Assembly: GCA_044450785.1 (NCBI GenBank)
Contig: JBIOJM010000067.1
Location: 1-35,402, forward strand
Direction: 5' to 3'
DNA: 35,402 nt
Source of the DNA: JBIOJM01 sp044450785
GTDB lineage: Bacteria > Planctomycetota > Planctomycetia > Isosphaerales > Isosphaeraceae
In this document: in pieces, positions 16,095 through 24,265 of the stretch
How the letters are laid out: each line of letters begins with the position of its first letter
Numbering within the stretch: the stretch's first letter is position 1
Translations under genes and position numbers: made by a program
The notes under the pieces: generated by a model
Seen by the model: only the letters and a program-made list of their open reading frames with translations
What the model was told of the DNA's origin: nothing
The model's database searches: none

Positions 16095-16310
16095 TCAAGA
16101 GACCTGCATCCCAGTCTCGGCCGCTGCGGCATTTCTGGGCTGAGGGACGATCATCACGACCGCACCGTCGCACAGCGGTACCGTTTCCTCGGCCATGACG
16201 CCGTCGACACAGACGACCTGGTTCGTCGTCGTGGCTTTGGATCGGCGCAGTAGGTCGGCAAGGGTCGCCCCTTTGCAGTCATCGTGCGCTCCGTCGAAGT
16301 CGGCGGTCAA
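16095..16310 (-). CDS. ThiS/MoaD-like beta-grasp small protein (tentative)
   Basis: This 71-aa protein shows the pattern ATLADLLRR, VVCVDGVMAEETVPLCDGAVVMIVPQ, similar in order and spacing to ThiS/MoaD sulfur carriers (TLAELL, VxVNGE, LxDGDxVxI). The C-terminal Gly-Gly used for thiocarboxylate formation is absent; the chain ends PRNAAAAETGMQVS. It would be non-functional as a sulfur carrier or belong to another branch. The TTG start is supported by GGGGAG 5 nt upstream. It precedes the truncated hydrolase in one unit and is divergent from the gene at 16406. Confidence 0.5.
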   Translation of the reverse strand: MTADFDGAHDDCKGATLADLLRRSKATTTNQVVCVDGVMAEETVPLCDGAVVMIVPQPRNAAAAETGMQVS

Positions 16311-16405
16311 GCCGGCTCCCCGAAAGATAGACTGAACGGTTGTCAGTTGTTATCATTTGGGCGCAAGAGTGCGGTGCCAACCGGAGATCTAGGCAGGGCA
16401 ACCCC

Positions 16406-16588
16406 ATGGCCACATTGGATAAGATCCGCGATGCGATGCGCGCCCAGCCCTTCCGGCCATTCGATCTCAAGCTGGTCGATGGGACGCGCCACGCCGTCAA
16501 GCACCCCGATTACATCACCCTGAGTCTCGTGACCGAGGTCGTCGTCCCCAGCGAAGCGACGGCACATCCGGCGGCCGGGCACGGCTGA
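16406..16588 (+). pseudogene. Conserved planctomycete-type hypothetical, internally shortened
   Basis: The start (ATLDKIRDAMRAQPFRPFDL, DGTRHAVKHPDYI) and the end (LSLVTEVVVPSE) match the two halves of a small hypothetical family common in planctomycetes. The family's middle, roughly 30 residues between the HPDY and the WIDLGLVTEV segments, is absent; TLSLVTEVVVP follows HPDYI directly in frame. The 60-aa product may therefore be a remnant. AGGG lies upstream of the ATG at 16406. The comparison to family members is from memory. Confidence 0.5.
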
Positions 16589-16837
16589 TGAAGGATGGAA
16601 CCCAAGCAACTTCGAAGCGACCGGCCGCGGCCTGGTAGACCAGCTCGGCCGAGACTCCATCTCGAGGAGCGTATCGAGGAGCGTACACTTCACCTCGTAC
16701 GGCTCCAACGTCTGATAATGAGCCTTATGTTCGATTGGGCCGGGGGGGATGGCTGGTCGCGCTTCTTGACGTGCCGGTTAAGGCGCGCCTAACGTCGAGG
16801 GTAACGACCTGTCCATCATCCTTCTCGCGGGATCGCC
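16589..16837. other. Intergenic, no gene seen
   Basis: Short open frames exist on both strands but have no family similarity or ribosome site. A promoter for yjbQ is expected here; none is obvious. Confidence 0.4.
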
Positions 16838-17266
16838 ATGATCTACAGAGAGCAATTGACGATCGAGACGCGCGGCCGCGGAACTCACGAGATCACGAGC
16901 CAGGTTCAGCACGTTGTTGAGCGTTCGGGGGTCGACCAGGGTCTTTGCTTCCTGTTCATTCATCACACGAGCGCGTCACTGATCGTCTGTGAGAACGCCG
17001 ACCCGACGGTTCGCCATGACTTGGAACGCTTCGCCGCCGAACTCGCGCCGGACGGCCACCCCTCGTACCGGCATGACACCGAAGGGCCCGACGACATGCC
17101 GGCCCACCTCCGGTCGATCTTGACCCTGACGTCGCTCTCGATCCCCGTTGAAGGCGGCCAGTGTGACCTGGGGACCTGGCAGGGAGTCTTCCTTTGGGAG
17201 CACCGCACCAGCCCCCATCGACGGCGCATCACCGTCACTGTGACCGGCGAGCACGGTGCATCCTAG
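16838..17266 (+). CDS. yjbQ: YjbQ family (UPF0047) protein
   Basis: This 142-aa single-domain protein covers the whole UPF0047/YjbQ family. FIHHTSASLIVCENADPTVRHDLERF and DLGTWQGVFLWEHR carry the conserved His and Glu residues, and SYRHDTEGPDDMPAHLRS the His-Asp motif. E. coli YjbQ has weak thiamine-phosphate synthase activity, and the family is annotated secondary thiamine-phosphate synthase; the true role is unsettled. Cytosolic. It is single, rightward, with a ThiS-like gene about 500 bp to the left on the other strand. Confidence 0.93.
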   Translation: MIYREQLTIETRGRGTHEITSQVQHVVERSGVDQGLCFLFIHHTSASLIVCENADPTVRHDLERFAAELAPDGHPSYRHDTEGPDDMPAHLRSILTLTSLSIPVEGGQCDLGTWQGVFLWEHRTSPHRRRITVTVTGEHGAS

Positions 17267-17315
17267 TATGGGTGGATGCATTCGTCGCGCACGGGGGCGG
17301 ACAAGACACCTCATG

Positions 17316-17588
17316 TCAAACGGGCTTCGTCGGGGCCGCGAGCTCTTGCTCGATCTCCGCCTCGATCTTTTCCAAGGGGATTTTTCGGGGACACGCCGAT
17401 CGTTCGTCGAGGAATCGCTGAAAGGACTGGCTACGACGAAGGGATTCGACTTCCTCCTCGAAGGTGTCGGCGAGTGCCATGAAAAACTCCTGGCCGTCAG
17501 CCGTCAGCAACAAGATTGGCTCTTTGCGGGCCAAGCTGATCGCGGAGTCGAGATCGATTTTAACTTCGCCGAGATGGATCGTTTTCAT
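17316..17588 (-). CDS. Antitoxin-like protein (Phd/YefM type, tentative)
   Basis: This 90-aa acidic protein has an N-terminal strand-helix (KTIHLGEVKIDLDSAISLA) and PILLLTADGQEFFMAL, the position where Phd/YefM-type antitoxins have the (P)xxLTxxGxPxAVL strand. A helical charged tail would wrap the toxin. It is the second gene: its ATG overlaps the stop of the RelE-like toxin by 4 nt. Toxin-first order is the reverse of the usual arrangement. Family assignment is moderate; the partner role is well supported by position. Confidence 0.75.
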   Translation of the reverse strand: MKTIHLGEVKIDLDSAISLARKEPILLLTADGQEFFMALADTFEEEVESLRRSQSFQRFLDERSACPRKIPLEKIEAEIEQELAAPTKPV

Positions 17589-17884
17589 ATCTGCACCTTC
17601 TCACCGCGGATCACGAGCACTTCGTGATCCTTGTGGCCAATGGCGACGATCGTGACCAATTGGTCGTCTTCGTCCACTTCATAAAAGATACGGTATTTGT
17701 CGACTCGAAGTTCCCACCGCGCGATCGGATTGTCACGCAGCAGCTTGCGATTCCTCGTGGGCGCCGATGGCTGATTCGTCAGTTGGGCTCGAATCTCCGA
17801 GGTGATCCGTCTCCGTTCGAAGGGGGAGTAGTGGGACAGGTCCGTGCTTGCATCTTCAGTAACTTCGATCTGATAGGCCGCCAT
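17585..17884 (-). CDS. RelE/ParE-family toxin
   Basis: This 99-aa protein has the RelE/ParE layout: N-terminal strand, two helices (RRRITSEIRAQLTNQ), then the core WELRVDKYRIFYEVDEDDQLVTIVAIGHKDH with the conserved Arg residues and terminal strand. RelE members cut ribosome-bound mRNA; ParE members poison gyrase. Sequence alone does not separate them here. It is complete in length and precedes its antitoxin with a 4-nt overlap. Confidence 0.88.
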   Translation of the reverse strand: MAAYQIEVTEDASTDLSHYSPFERRRITSEIRAQLTNQPSAPTRNRKLLRDNPIARWELRVDKYRIFYEVDEDDQLVTIVAIGHKDHEVLVIRGEKVQI

Positions 17885-17993
17885 TCAGAAACGCCTTCGC
17901 AGCCTCCCGGGAATCGGTCAACAAAAGAGACCGCCGCACACCAGCGAAGGAGCGCGACGGGTGTCCTGGTTTTGGCGAGGCTCCTGATCCGTC

Positions 17994-18239
17994 TTAGAGA
18001 ATCGCTCCGCATTTCGGGCACCTGACAGTCCCTCGCCTCTCGTCCATCGCCTGGCGCATGGTTAGGGACAAGCCAGAGATGTCACCGCCCTGATGGAGGT
18101 TGTGCATGAACGAGCGGACAGTCTGGATTGCACCCACGCTTCGTCGTGGCAGATGGTTGCTCAGTTCCTCGTCCGTAAGCTCAGGACTATCCAGGAGAAT
18201 CCCGCACTCTGTCCTGGTCCATTCTGGAGCGCGTGGCAT
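17994..18239 (-). CDS. Small protein with C-terminal zinc ribbon (CPxCG)
   Basis: This 81-aa protein starts at ATG 18239 with AGGAG 8 nt upstream. WTRTECGILLDSPELTDEELSNHLPRRSVGAI resembles a SANT/Myb-like or HTH segment (W-T, L-x-D-E-E-L, R-S-x-x-A-I). CPKCG at the extreme C-terminus supplies two zinc-binding cysteines. It could be a small DNA-binding regulator. I do not know a named family. It stands alone between the toxin pair and the CAP gene. Confidence 0.65.
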   Translation of the reverse strand: MPRAPEWTRTECGILLDSPELTDEELSNHLPRRSVGAIQTVRSFMHNLHQGGDISGLSLTMRQAMDERRGTVRCPKCGAIL

Positions 18240-18445
18240 AACGAGTGCTCCTGAGGCTTGATGATCCCGGGTCGCACAACAAACGCCCCCGCCGTACTCA
18301 CCCAAGTGTACGACGGGCGTCCCGATCTAGCGAGGTTAGTTAGTCGGCAAGGTCTTGCCGGGTCATGCCGCGGGCCGCAAGATTGCCGAACGATTCCCCC
18401 ATCTTGAGCCCGTGCTTTGAAGCCAACCGGTTGTCATCGAGTGCG

Positions 18446-18492
18446 AAAAAGAACCACCCCGCGGGCCGGGAGATCGCCGGCCGGCGGGGTGG
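18446..18492 (-). terminator. Strong rho-independent terminator of the CAP gene
   Basis: A 16-bp stem with one mismatch (18454-18469/18477-18492) and a 7-nt loop is followed, on the leftward strand, by TTCTTTTTC. It lies 75 nt past the stop of the CAP-domain gene and is the clearest intrinsic terminator in the window. Confidence 0.85.
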
Positions 18493-18565
18493 GTCAGATC
18501 GTGTCGCGGCTCCGGGCGGGATTACTCGGTATCAACGGCTCTGGGCCAACCGCAGGATAGCGGCC

Positions 18566-19627
18566 TCAGAGGACGCCGGCATTCCACGCGGATGACCAGC
18601 TATTGGCCAGCCAGGACAACACGGACTGGGAAGCGGCCGGCTGAGGAGTTGGCTGAGGCGTGGCCGGCACGGCAGGCGCCGGCTGGGCGGCGGCGATGGC
18701 GCTTTCACGCGTGCCGCCCTGCCAGGGGTTGGTCAGGATGAAATCTTGTTCGATGTTCAGATTGCCAACCGAGACGTTCGTGGTCTGAACGACCTGGTCG
18801 TTGAGGCTGGCGATGATTCGATACTGGCCCGCGGGGAGCGAGAGCTCGTAGCCGCCTGAATCCCAGGTCTGGGTCGAACTGACCTGTCCGGTCTGGAGGT
18901 TGACGGCGTCGATTTGAAGTCCGCCCTGGCCTTCACCCGGCTGATAGAAGTTGGTGCCGCTATTATCAGAGTAGGCGACTCCCACCAGTTGGGCCTGGGA
19001 GTTGGCCGTGCTGGCGAAATCCTGGGTGATCACCATCGGGCCGAACGACGGATTGCTGGGGTTGGTTTGAACGATTCCGATTCCCACGTCACGGTAGGCG
19101 TTTTGTGCCGACACGCCGGGCTGCTGAATGGTGATGCGGTGGCCGTCGCTGGGAACACCCCAATCGATCAGGAACGCCTGCATCGCCTCATCAACCGAGG
19201 TGGAGTAGGCGAACGCATTCTCGCCATTCGACACGATGTTGGTATAGCCCGCGGCCTCGATGCGTTGGAGGGATGTTGAGCCATTCGCGCCGGTGTGCGA
19301 CTGGACCTGGTTATCGGCCATATACTGGCTTTGTCCCTGAGCGGCGTTGGCCAGCGCGGAGTTCCAGGCCACCGGCGGTTGCGGCGTGGCCGAGGCGATG
19401 GTGTTGGCGGCCGCCTGGAGATTGACACCGTAGTACTGAAGAGTGTTCGAGACCTCGGGAGTGATGTTGCTCGTGAGCTGGGCTGCCGCGGCCGACGGAT
19501 TGGTACGCGCCTCGTTGATCAACTGAAGCATGTATTGTTCTTGATTGGTGGGTCCCCCACTCGAGAGCAACTGACGGCCTTCCAGACTATCGAAGCGGAG
19601 CGAGCGACGGAACTTGGACCGAGCCAT
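18566..19627 (-). CDS. Secreted CAP-domain protein with planctomycete LEGRQLLS N-terminus
   Basis: This 353-aa protein has an N-terminus (SKFRRSLRFDSLEGRQLLSS) of the LEPRxLL type, which in planctomycetes marks exported, surface-associated proteins. Residues about 30-205 form a CAP/SCP domain (YMLQLINEARTNPSAAA, AQGQSQYMADNQVQSHTG, SNGENAFAYS, DGHR). Then a roughly 90-residue beta-rich carboxypeptidase-regulatory-like domain (YELSLPAGQYRIIASLNDQ) and a Pro/Ala-rich tail (PAVPATPQPTPQPAA) follow. CAP proteins are secreted; their activity in bacteria is mostly unknown. Single gene with its own terminator. Confidence 0.88.
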   Translation of the reverse strand: MARSKFRRSLRFDSLEGRQLLSSGGPTNQEQYMLQLINEARTNPSAAAAQLTSNITPEVSNTLQYYGVNLQAAANTIASATPQPPVAWNSALANAAQGQSQYMADNQVQSHTGANGSTSLQRIEAAGYTNIVSNGENAFAYSTSVDEAMQAFLIDWGVPSDGHRITIQQPGVSAQNAYRDVGIGIVQTNPSNPSFGPMVITQDFASTANSQAQLVGVAYSDNSGTNFYQPGEGQGGLQIDAVNLQTGQVSSTQTWDSGGYELSLPAGQYRIIASLNDQVVQTTNVSVGNLNIEQDFILTNPWQGGTRESAIAAAQPAPAVPATPQPTPQPAASQSVLSWLANSWSSAWNAGVL

Positions 19628-20117
19628 GGGGACCTCCGTGTCTTTATCGTATTCCGGCCGGTACGCTGCGTGTCCCGGCCGCGATCGAAGGGTCGTAGCG
19701 ACTTGAGGAAGAATTCCCTTTGGAAGGGATCGTCGCTTTCAGAATGACGTTCCCCGTAGGAGCAAGTCACGTGCCAGACGGGAGACGAGGTCGGAGACGA
19801 TTCGAGGAATGTGCTGTAAGTCGTTGTCGCGCGCTCAGTAAAGAGTCGAGATGAGGCGTCGGGTTGGGATCGACCAGGTTTCGGGTGGGCCGGCGACCGG
19901 CGGAGCGGGTGCAGCAACGGGCAGTTCGTCCTTACAAAAGGGAGGTTTTTACAAGGATCCATGGACGATCTTTTCGACGAAAGTTTCTTTAAAGTCTTCG
20001 GTTGCGCCAACCGAGACGGCCGCTCGGCGTCTCTCCTCTTGCTCGCTTTTCCGGATCGGGTTAGCCTGAGATCGGGGAATTCAAGACGGGCAGCTGGCCG
20101 CGAGGAATCGCTGGATC
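19628..20117. other. 490-bp divergent intergenic region
   Basis: This separates the CAP gene and the hexose-phosphate mutase. No convincing gene is present. A short rightward open frame from ATG 19961 (starting MDDLFDESFFKVFG) is preceded by GGGAGG and AAGGA but runs into the mutase start out of frame; I do not call it. Promoters for both neighbours are expected; no clear -35/-10 pair was found. Confidence 0.4.
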
Positions 20118-21956
20118 ATGATCACACCGGATGAGGCGCTCGCCCGGCTCGAGCATGCCGAATCCGAAGCATTGATTTCCGCATCGGCATCGGAAACCAT
20201 TCGCCGCTGGCTGACGGAGGCCCCGTTCGCAAAGTATCGGGACCGGCTGGTCGGGGACATCGAGCAGGACCGGTGGCACGCGCTCGACGACGCCTTCTAC
20301 ACGGTGCTCGAGTTCGGCACGGGTGGACGCCGCGGGAAGATGTACCCCGTCGGCACCAATGTCCTCAACGAACGGACGGTGGCCGAGAGCGCGCGGGGCC
20401 TGGCCGATTACGTGATCTCTTGCCAAGGGGAAAGCTCGCTCCGATCGTGCGTCATCGCCTACGATACGCGGCACCATTCCCTGGAATTCGCCGTGCTTTG
20501 CGCTTCCGTGCTCGCGGGCGCCGGATTCACGGTCTTCCTTTTTAGAGAGCCACGGTCGACCCCCCTGCTCTCGTTCGCGGTCCGGCATCTTCACTGTGAC
20601 GCCGGCATCATGGTCACCGCATCGCATAATCCCCCCTCCGACAACGGATTCAAGTGCTATGGGCGATCGGGCGGGCAGGTCATCCCCCCTGACGATCTCG
20701 GCATCATCGAGTGCGTCAAGGCAGCGTCCGATCGCGACATTCCCGAGAAGCCGTTCGACCTTGCCCTGGCCGACGGCTCCGTTGCATGGGTTGATGAAGA
20801 CGTCGACACCGCCTACATCGCCGCGGTGGTGAGCGAGTCGGTCTGCCATGCGCGCGATCTCTCGATTGTCTATACACCGCTGCACGGAGTGGGAGAAACC
20901 TCGGTCGCGAGGGCGCTCGACACCGCCGGATTCCGTCGAGTCCACATCGTTGCATCCCAACGGACTCCCGACGGCGACTTCCCCGGTGTGCCTGACCACG
21001 TTGCCAATCCTGAGTATCCCCGAACTCTTCTCGCGGCGGTCGCGGAGGCCAGGACCCTGGGGGCGGACCTCGTCCTGGCGAGCGACCCGGACGCCGATCG
21101 CATTGGCGTCGCGGTTCCCAAGAGCGATGACCGACGCGGTGATTGGACCACCCTGGACGGCAACCAGATCGGCGTCTTGCTTTCCGCCTTCGTGATCAAG
21201 GAATCGGAGGCCCGCGGAAAGCTCCGGTCGGACCACTATCTGGTGTCGACGCTGGTATCGAGCCCGATGGCCCGCGCGGTGGCGGAGCGGGAGGGGATCC
21301 GCAGCGAGGATGACCTCTTGGTCGGCTTCAAGTGGATCGCGCAACGGATCGACGAGGCAGGCCCGGCGAGCTTTCTATTCGCTTTCGAGGAGTCGCACGG
21401 GTACTTGAAGGGAACTCACGCGCGAGACAAGGACGCGGCCGTTGCCGCGCTGCTCTTTGCCGAGCTGGCCGCCGCCGTCAAGGACCGCAAGCAGTCCGTC
21501 CTCGAGTACCTCGACGACCTGTACATCGATGTCGGACATCATGACGATCGGCCCATCAACAAAACCTATGAAGGCCGCGAGGGACTCGCCAAGATCAAGT
21601 CGCTCATGGACGGGCTCCGCGCACACCCACCGCGCAGGATCGGCGGGCTGACTCTCACGGAGGTCCATGACTACAAGACTCACGAGGTCCGAGCACTGAG
21701 CCGAGCGGAGCCTGCCCGCCCCCTGCCCCGGCCGACCGGCGATCTGCTCATCTTTCACACCGAACTCCCTGGGACCCGGTTTGCTGCGCGGCCTTCGGGA
21801 ACCGAGCCGAAGATCAAGTTCTACCTCTTCGCGCGGACGGAGGTGCCAGGGCCCGATCACTTGGCGGCCGCCAAGGCCGGGACGGCGCGCCGGCTCGACC
21901 AGATGGCCGAGGATCTCGAAGCGTACCTGGAGGACGTTCTGAAGTCTGGGTCGTGA
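20118..21956 (+). CDS. Phosphohexose mutase (phosphoglucomutase/phosphomannomutase family)
   Basis: This 612-aa protein belongs to the alpha-D-phosphohexomutase family, which moves phosphate between C1 and C6 of hexoses for glycogen, cell-envelope and nucleotide-sugar synthesis. The active-site phosphoserine loop TASHNPPSDNGFK (S169), the Mg-binding DPDADRIG (323-330), the sugar-specificity loop FAFEESHGYL with the following HARDKDA, and the C-terminal phosphate loop RPSGTEPKIKFY are all present and in order. At 612 aa it matches the longer PgcA-type branch (about 570-600 aa), so phosphoglucomutase activity is more likely than phosphomannomutase. It is rightward and converges on mutY with a 23-bp gap. 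Confidence 0.93.
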   Translation: MITPDEALARLEHAESEALISASASETIRRWLTEAPFAKYRDRLVGDIEQDRWHALDDAFYTVLEFGTGGRRGKMYPVGTNVLNERTVAESARGLADYVISCQGESSLRSCVIAYDTRHHSLEFAVLCASVLAGAGFTVFLFREPRSTPLLSFAVRHLHCDAGIMVTASHNPPSDNGFKCYGRSGGQVIPPDDLGIIECVKAASDRDIPEKPFDLALADGSVAWVDEDVDTAYIAAVVSESVCHARDLSIVYTPLHGVGETSVARALDTAGFRRVHIVASQRTPDGDFPGVPDHVANPEYPRTLLAAVAEARTLGADLVLASDPDADRIGVAVPKSDDRRGDWTTLDGNQIGVLLSAFVIKESEARGKLRSDHYLVSTLVSSPMARAVAEREGIRSEDDLLVGFKWIAQRIDEAGPASFLFAFEESHGYLKGTHARDKDAAVAALLFAELAAAVKDRKQSVLEYLDDLYIDVGHHDDRPINKTYEGREGLAKIKSLMDGLRAHPPRRIGGLTLTEVHDYKTHEVRALSRAEPARPLPRPTGDLLIFHTELPGTRFAARPSGTEPKIKFYLFARTEVPGPDHLAAAKAGTARRLDQMAEDLEAYLEDVLKSGS

Positions 21957-21979
21957 GGGCTCAGGTACGGCGTGGCCGA

Positions 21980-23242
21980 TCATGAACCAGGCCGAGAGAT
22001 GTCCGGCTCCTGGTTGATCCACGCGATCAGCCGGCGTCCGGCCGAGCTGAAGGTGTAATCGCTCAGGTTTCGGGGTTCGACCCAGCGGGCGTCGACGAGT
22101 CCTGGACCGGGTTGGGGCGTTGCGGACAGCGCCTTTGCGAGGTGGACGATCAGCTCGACCCTGTGGTTGGTGACGCTGTAGCGGATGGTTTTGATCGGCG
22201 GTCCGATTCGAACGCGGATCCCTGTCAGGCGTTCGATGCCCGCGGCCAGGTCGACCGCCGGACTCGTCGGGGGCCTGCCCGCCGGATCGACCCCTGCAAG
22301 GTGGACGGTCGGGAACTCCCAGAATTGCTCCCAGAGCCCTCCGAGACCGCGCTGCACGATCAGGATCCGCCCCTTGCGGACGACGATCGCGCCGGCTTCC
22401 GTGACGGCCGCTGGAGGAGGTTTCGGGGTCGTGACCGGCAAACGGTCCTGGAGCCCGAGGTGCCGGGCCTCGCAGAGTCTCGACAACGGGCAGACCAGAC
22501 ACGCCGGCTCCCTCGGCGTGCAAACCAGGGCTCCCAGCTCGATGAGCGCCTGGTTGAACGTACCGGCACCCTCGGCCGGGACGAGGTGCCCGGCGGCACG
22601 CCAGATCCGTTCTCGCGTCGACGCGGTCTTGAGGTCCTGCCGCTCCGCCAGAAGCCTGGCGAGGACTCGCTGACTGTTGGCCTCGACGATGGGCTCGGGC
22701 CGGTCGAACGCGAACGACAGGATGGCCCCTGCAATGTAGCGGCCCACGCCGGGCAAAGCCCGGACGGCCGTGGGGTCGTCGGGAATGGTGCCGCCATGTT
22801 CGCGGCAGATGGCCAGCGCGGCGGCATGAAGCTGCCTGGCCCTCCTGTAGTACCCCAACCCTTCCCAGGCTTTCAGCACGTCGCTTTCGTCCGCCGCGGC
22901 GAGCGCCTCCAGGTTGGGAAACAGGCTGAGAAACCTTTCAAAGTGAGGGATGACGGCCGCGACCGTGGTCTGGATCAGCATCAGCTCGGAGACCAAGATC
23001 CGGTAGGCATCCCGGTCGGTCCGCCAGGGTAAGTCTCGTCGCGCCTCCGCGTACCAGGCCGCAAGCCGCTGCCGCACTTCGGCCACCCAAGTGGCGTCAC
23101 GGTCGCGGTCGACTCCCCCGCCTCGTTCTGTCGAGCCGGCCGGCCCGCTCGCCTCTTCCCCTGACGGGATCGACGCGCCGTCGGGACTCCGACCTCCGCA
23201 TTCTCTTTTTCGCAATTCCGTTTTCCATTTAAGGGATGACAT
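21980..23242 (-). CDS. mutY: A/G-specific adenine glycosylase MutY
   Basis: This base-excision repair enzyme removes adenine mispaired with 8-oxoguanine. Counting from a TTG at 23257, VSELMLIQTTVAAV holds the catalytic Glu (E91), LPGVGRYIAGAILS the helix-hairpin-helix, and C246-x6-C253-x2-C256-x5-C262 the 4Fe-4S cluster. A NUDIX-like C-terminal domain (AGAIVVRKGRILIVQRG, LWEFWEFP-like segment) recognises 8-oxoG. The usual catalytic Asp in the DGNVxRVL motif is Glu here (EANSQRVL). The start is uncertain: ATG 23242 is used, while similarity begins only near residue 58. The first 50 residues are low-complexity, so a downstream GTG is possible. Confidence 0.9.
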   Translation of the reverse strand: MSSLKWKTELRKRECGGRSPDGASIPSGEEASGPAGSTERGGGVDRDRDATWVAEVRQRLAAWYAEARRDLPWRTDRDAYRILVSELMLIQTTVAAVIPHFERFLSLFPNLEALAAADESDVLKAWEGLGYYRRARQLHAAALAICREHGGTIPDDPTAVRALPGVGRYIAGAILSFAFDRPEPIVEANSQRVLARLLAERQDLKTASTRERIWRAAGHLVPAEGAGTFNQALIELGALVCTPREPACLVCPLSRLCEARHLGLQDRLPVTTPKPPPAAVTEAGAIVVRKGRILIVQRGLGGLWEQFWEFPTVHLAGVDPAGRPPTSPAVDLAAGIERLTGIRVRIGPPIKTIRYSVTNHRVELIVHLAKALSATPQPGPGLVDARWVEPRNLSDYTFSSAGRRLIAWINQEPDISRPGS

Positions 23243-23324
23243 TACCTTTTTCGGCAATCAGTGGAGGATTTGCGGGGAACAAAAGGATCGTTGGCGGGAC
23301 AAAACTATAAGGAGATTCCTAAAT

Positions 23325-23396
23325 ATGCCCGATACTCCTTTAGTAAGCCACATTCAATGTGAATCCGGGAGGACGGGAGAAAGCGGGCGCTGGTGA
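23325..23396 (+). CDS. Possible 23-aa small ORF or leader
   Basis: ATG 23325 follows AAGGAG at a spacing of about 9 nt in an AT-rich stretch between mutY and the sigma-factor gene. It encodes MPDTPLVSHIQCESGRTGES plus three residues, stop at 23394-23396. There is no family match. The ribosome site is better than those of many genes here, but chance cannot be excluded. Confidence 0.25.
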   Translation: MPDTPLVSHIQCESGRTGESGRW

Positions 23397-23522
23397 TCGG
23401 CGATGAGAAGAGCCCCGCTGCGGGGATGGCATCGAGCCCGGCCCAAGAGCGGGAAACAAAGGGCCAGGAGCTGATTCCTCATCGTAGCGAGATGTTTTCT
23501 CAGGGCAAGACGAGGTGGGATC

Positions 23523-24257
23523 ATGGGCAACTGGAAGCGAAGGGATGAGGGGAGCCCGCTCTCGGAGCGGGCTGGTTTTCCCAGGAAGGCGAACCCGGAT
23601 CGGGCGGCTCGCTCAACGTCCCCGTCGCCGGCGAACCGCGGTGATAGCCTGCCGTATCCGGAGAGGCGCAACCGGGATGTCGATCGAAATCCGCTCACCG
23701 ACGAACAGCGCGGGCTGGCCACCCGATACATGCCGATGGCGCGGACGCTGGCCAAGCGATATCGATTCAGATGGCAGGAGCGCGAGGATTTCGAGGCGAC
23801 AGCCTACTTGGCGCTGGTCGAAGCCGCGCGGACGTTCGACCCGGCCAGAAAAGTGAATTTCGCCACGTACGCTCGCCACCGCATTCGCGGCGCGCTCCAG
23901 GATTATCAACGTCTTTTGATGTCGGAAGACTGGCGTGGGGACAGGGCGATTAGCCCTATTTTCACGAGCCTGGGAGAGGACACCGAGGCGCACGGGAAGG
24001 TGCTCGGCATCGAGCCGGAACGGCCGATCGGCACGGAGGTCGAGTCGACCGAGGCGGTCGAAGAGTGGCTGAGACGGCTGCCGCGGGCCCATGCGGTGGC
24101 CTGCCGCCACATCTACATCCACGGGAAGTCCCAGGACGAAGTGGCGGCTCTGGTCGGTTGTTCCAAGTCGTTTCTCTCGCGACTTCATCGCGAGGCCATC
24201 TCGTGGCTGATCCAGGATTACCAGGCGGCCCGGGCTGGCCAGGAGCGAGACCCCTGA
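23523..24257 (+). CDS. Sigma-70 family RNA polymerase sigma factor
   Basis: This 244-aa protein has a disordered, charged N-terminus (about 55 residues). Region 2 follows (about 60-125: LTDEQRGLATRYMPMARTLA, FEATAYLALVEAARTFDPARKVNFATYARHRIRGAL), then a linker, then region 4 (about 180-235: LRRLPRAHAVACRHIYIHGKSQDEVAALVGCSKSFLSRLHREA). The FATYARHRIRGALQDYQR motif is that of group 3 factors (SigB/FliA-like) rather than ECF. The ATG at 23523 is the longest option; the true start could be internal. It is separated from the convergent aminotransferase by 8 nt. Confidence 0.85.
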   Translation: MGNWKRRDEGSPLSERAGFPRKANPDRAARSTSPSPANRGDSLPYPERRNRDVDRNPLTDEQRGLATRYMPMARTLAKRYRFRWQEREDFEATAYLALVEAARTFDPARKVNFATYARHRIRGALQDYQRLLMSEDWRGDRAISPIFTSLGEDTEAHGKVLGIEPERPIGTEVESTEAVEEWLRRLPRAHAVACRHIYIHGKSQDEVAALVGCSKSFLSRLHREAISWLIQDYQAARAGQERDP

Positions 24258-24265
24258 CCGAAATC

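Noticed and set aside
16343..16708. 121-aa leftward open frame opposite the small hypothetical
   Set aside because: It overlaps the better-supported gene at 16406 and has no family pattern.
18345..18360. Perfect hairpin cggcaag-gt-cttgccg as a terminator
   Set aside because: No T-run on either strand. The strong terminator at 18446-18492 already serves the CAP gene.
19961..20150. Short rightward frame MDDLFDESFFKVFG before the mutase
   Set aside because: It has a possible ribosome site but overlaps the mutase start out of frame and matches nothing; too weak to call.
20061..21344. 427-aa leftward open frame opposite the mutase gene
   Set aside because: Antisense shadow with no recognisable motif.
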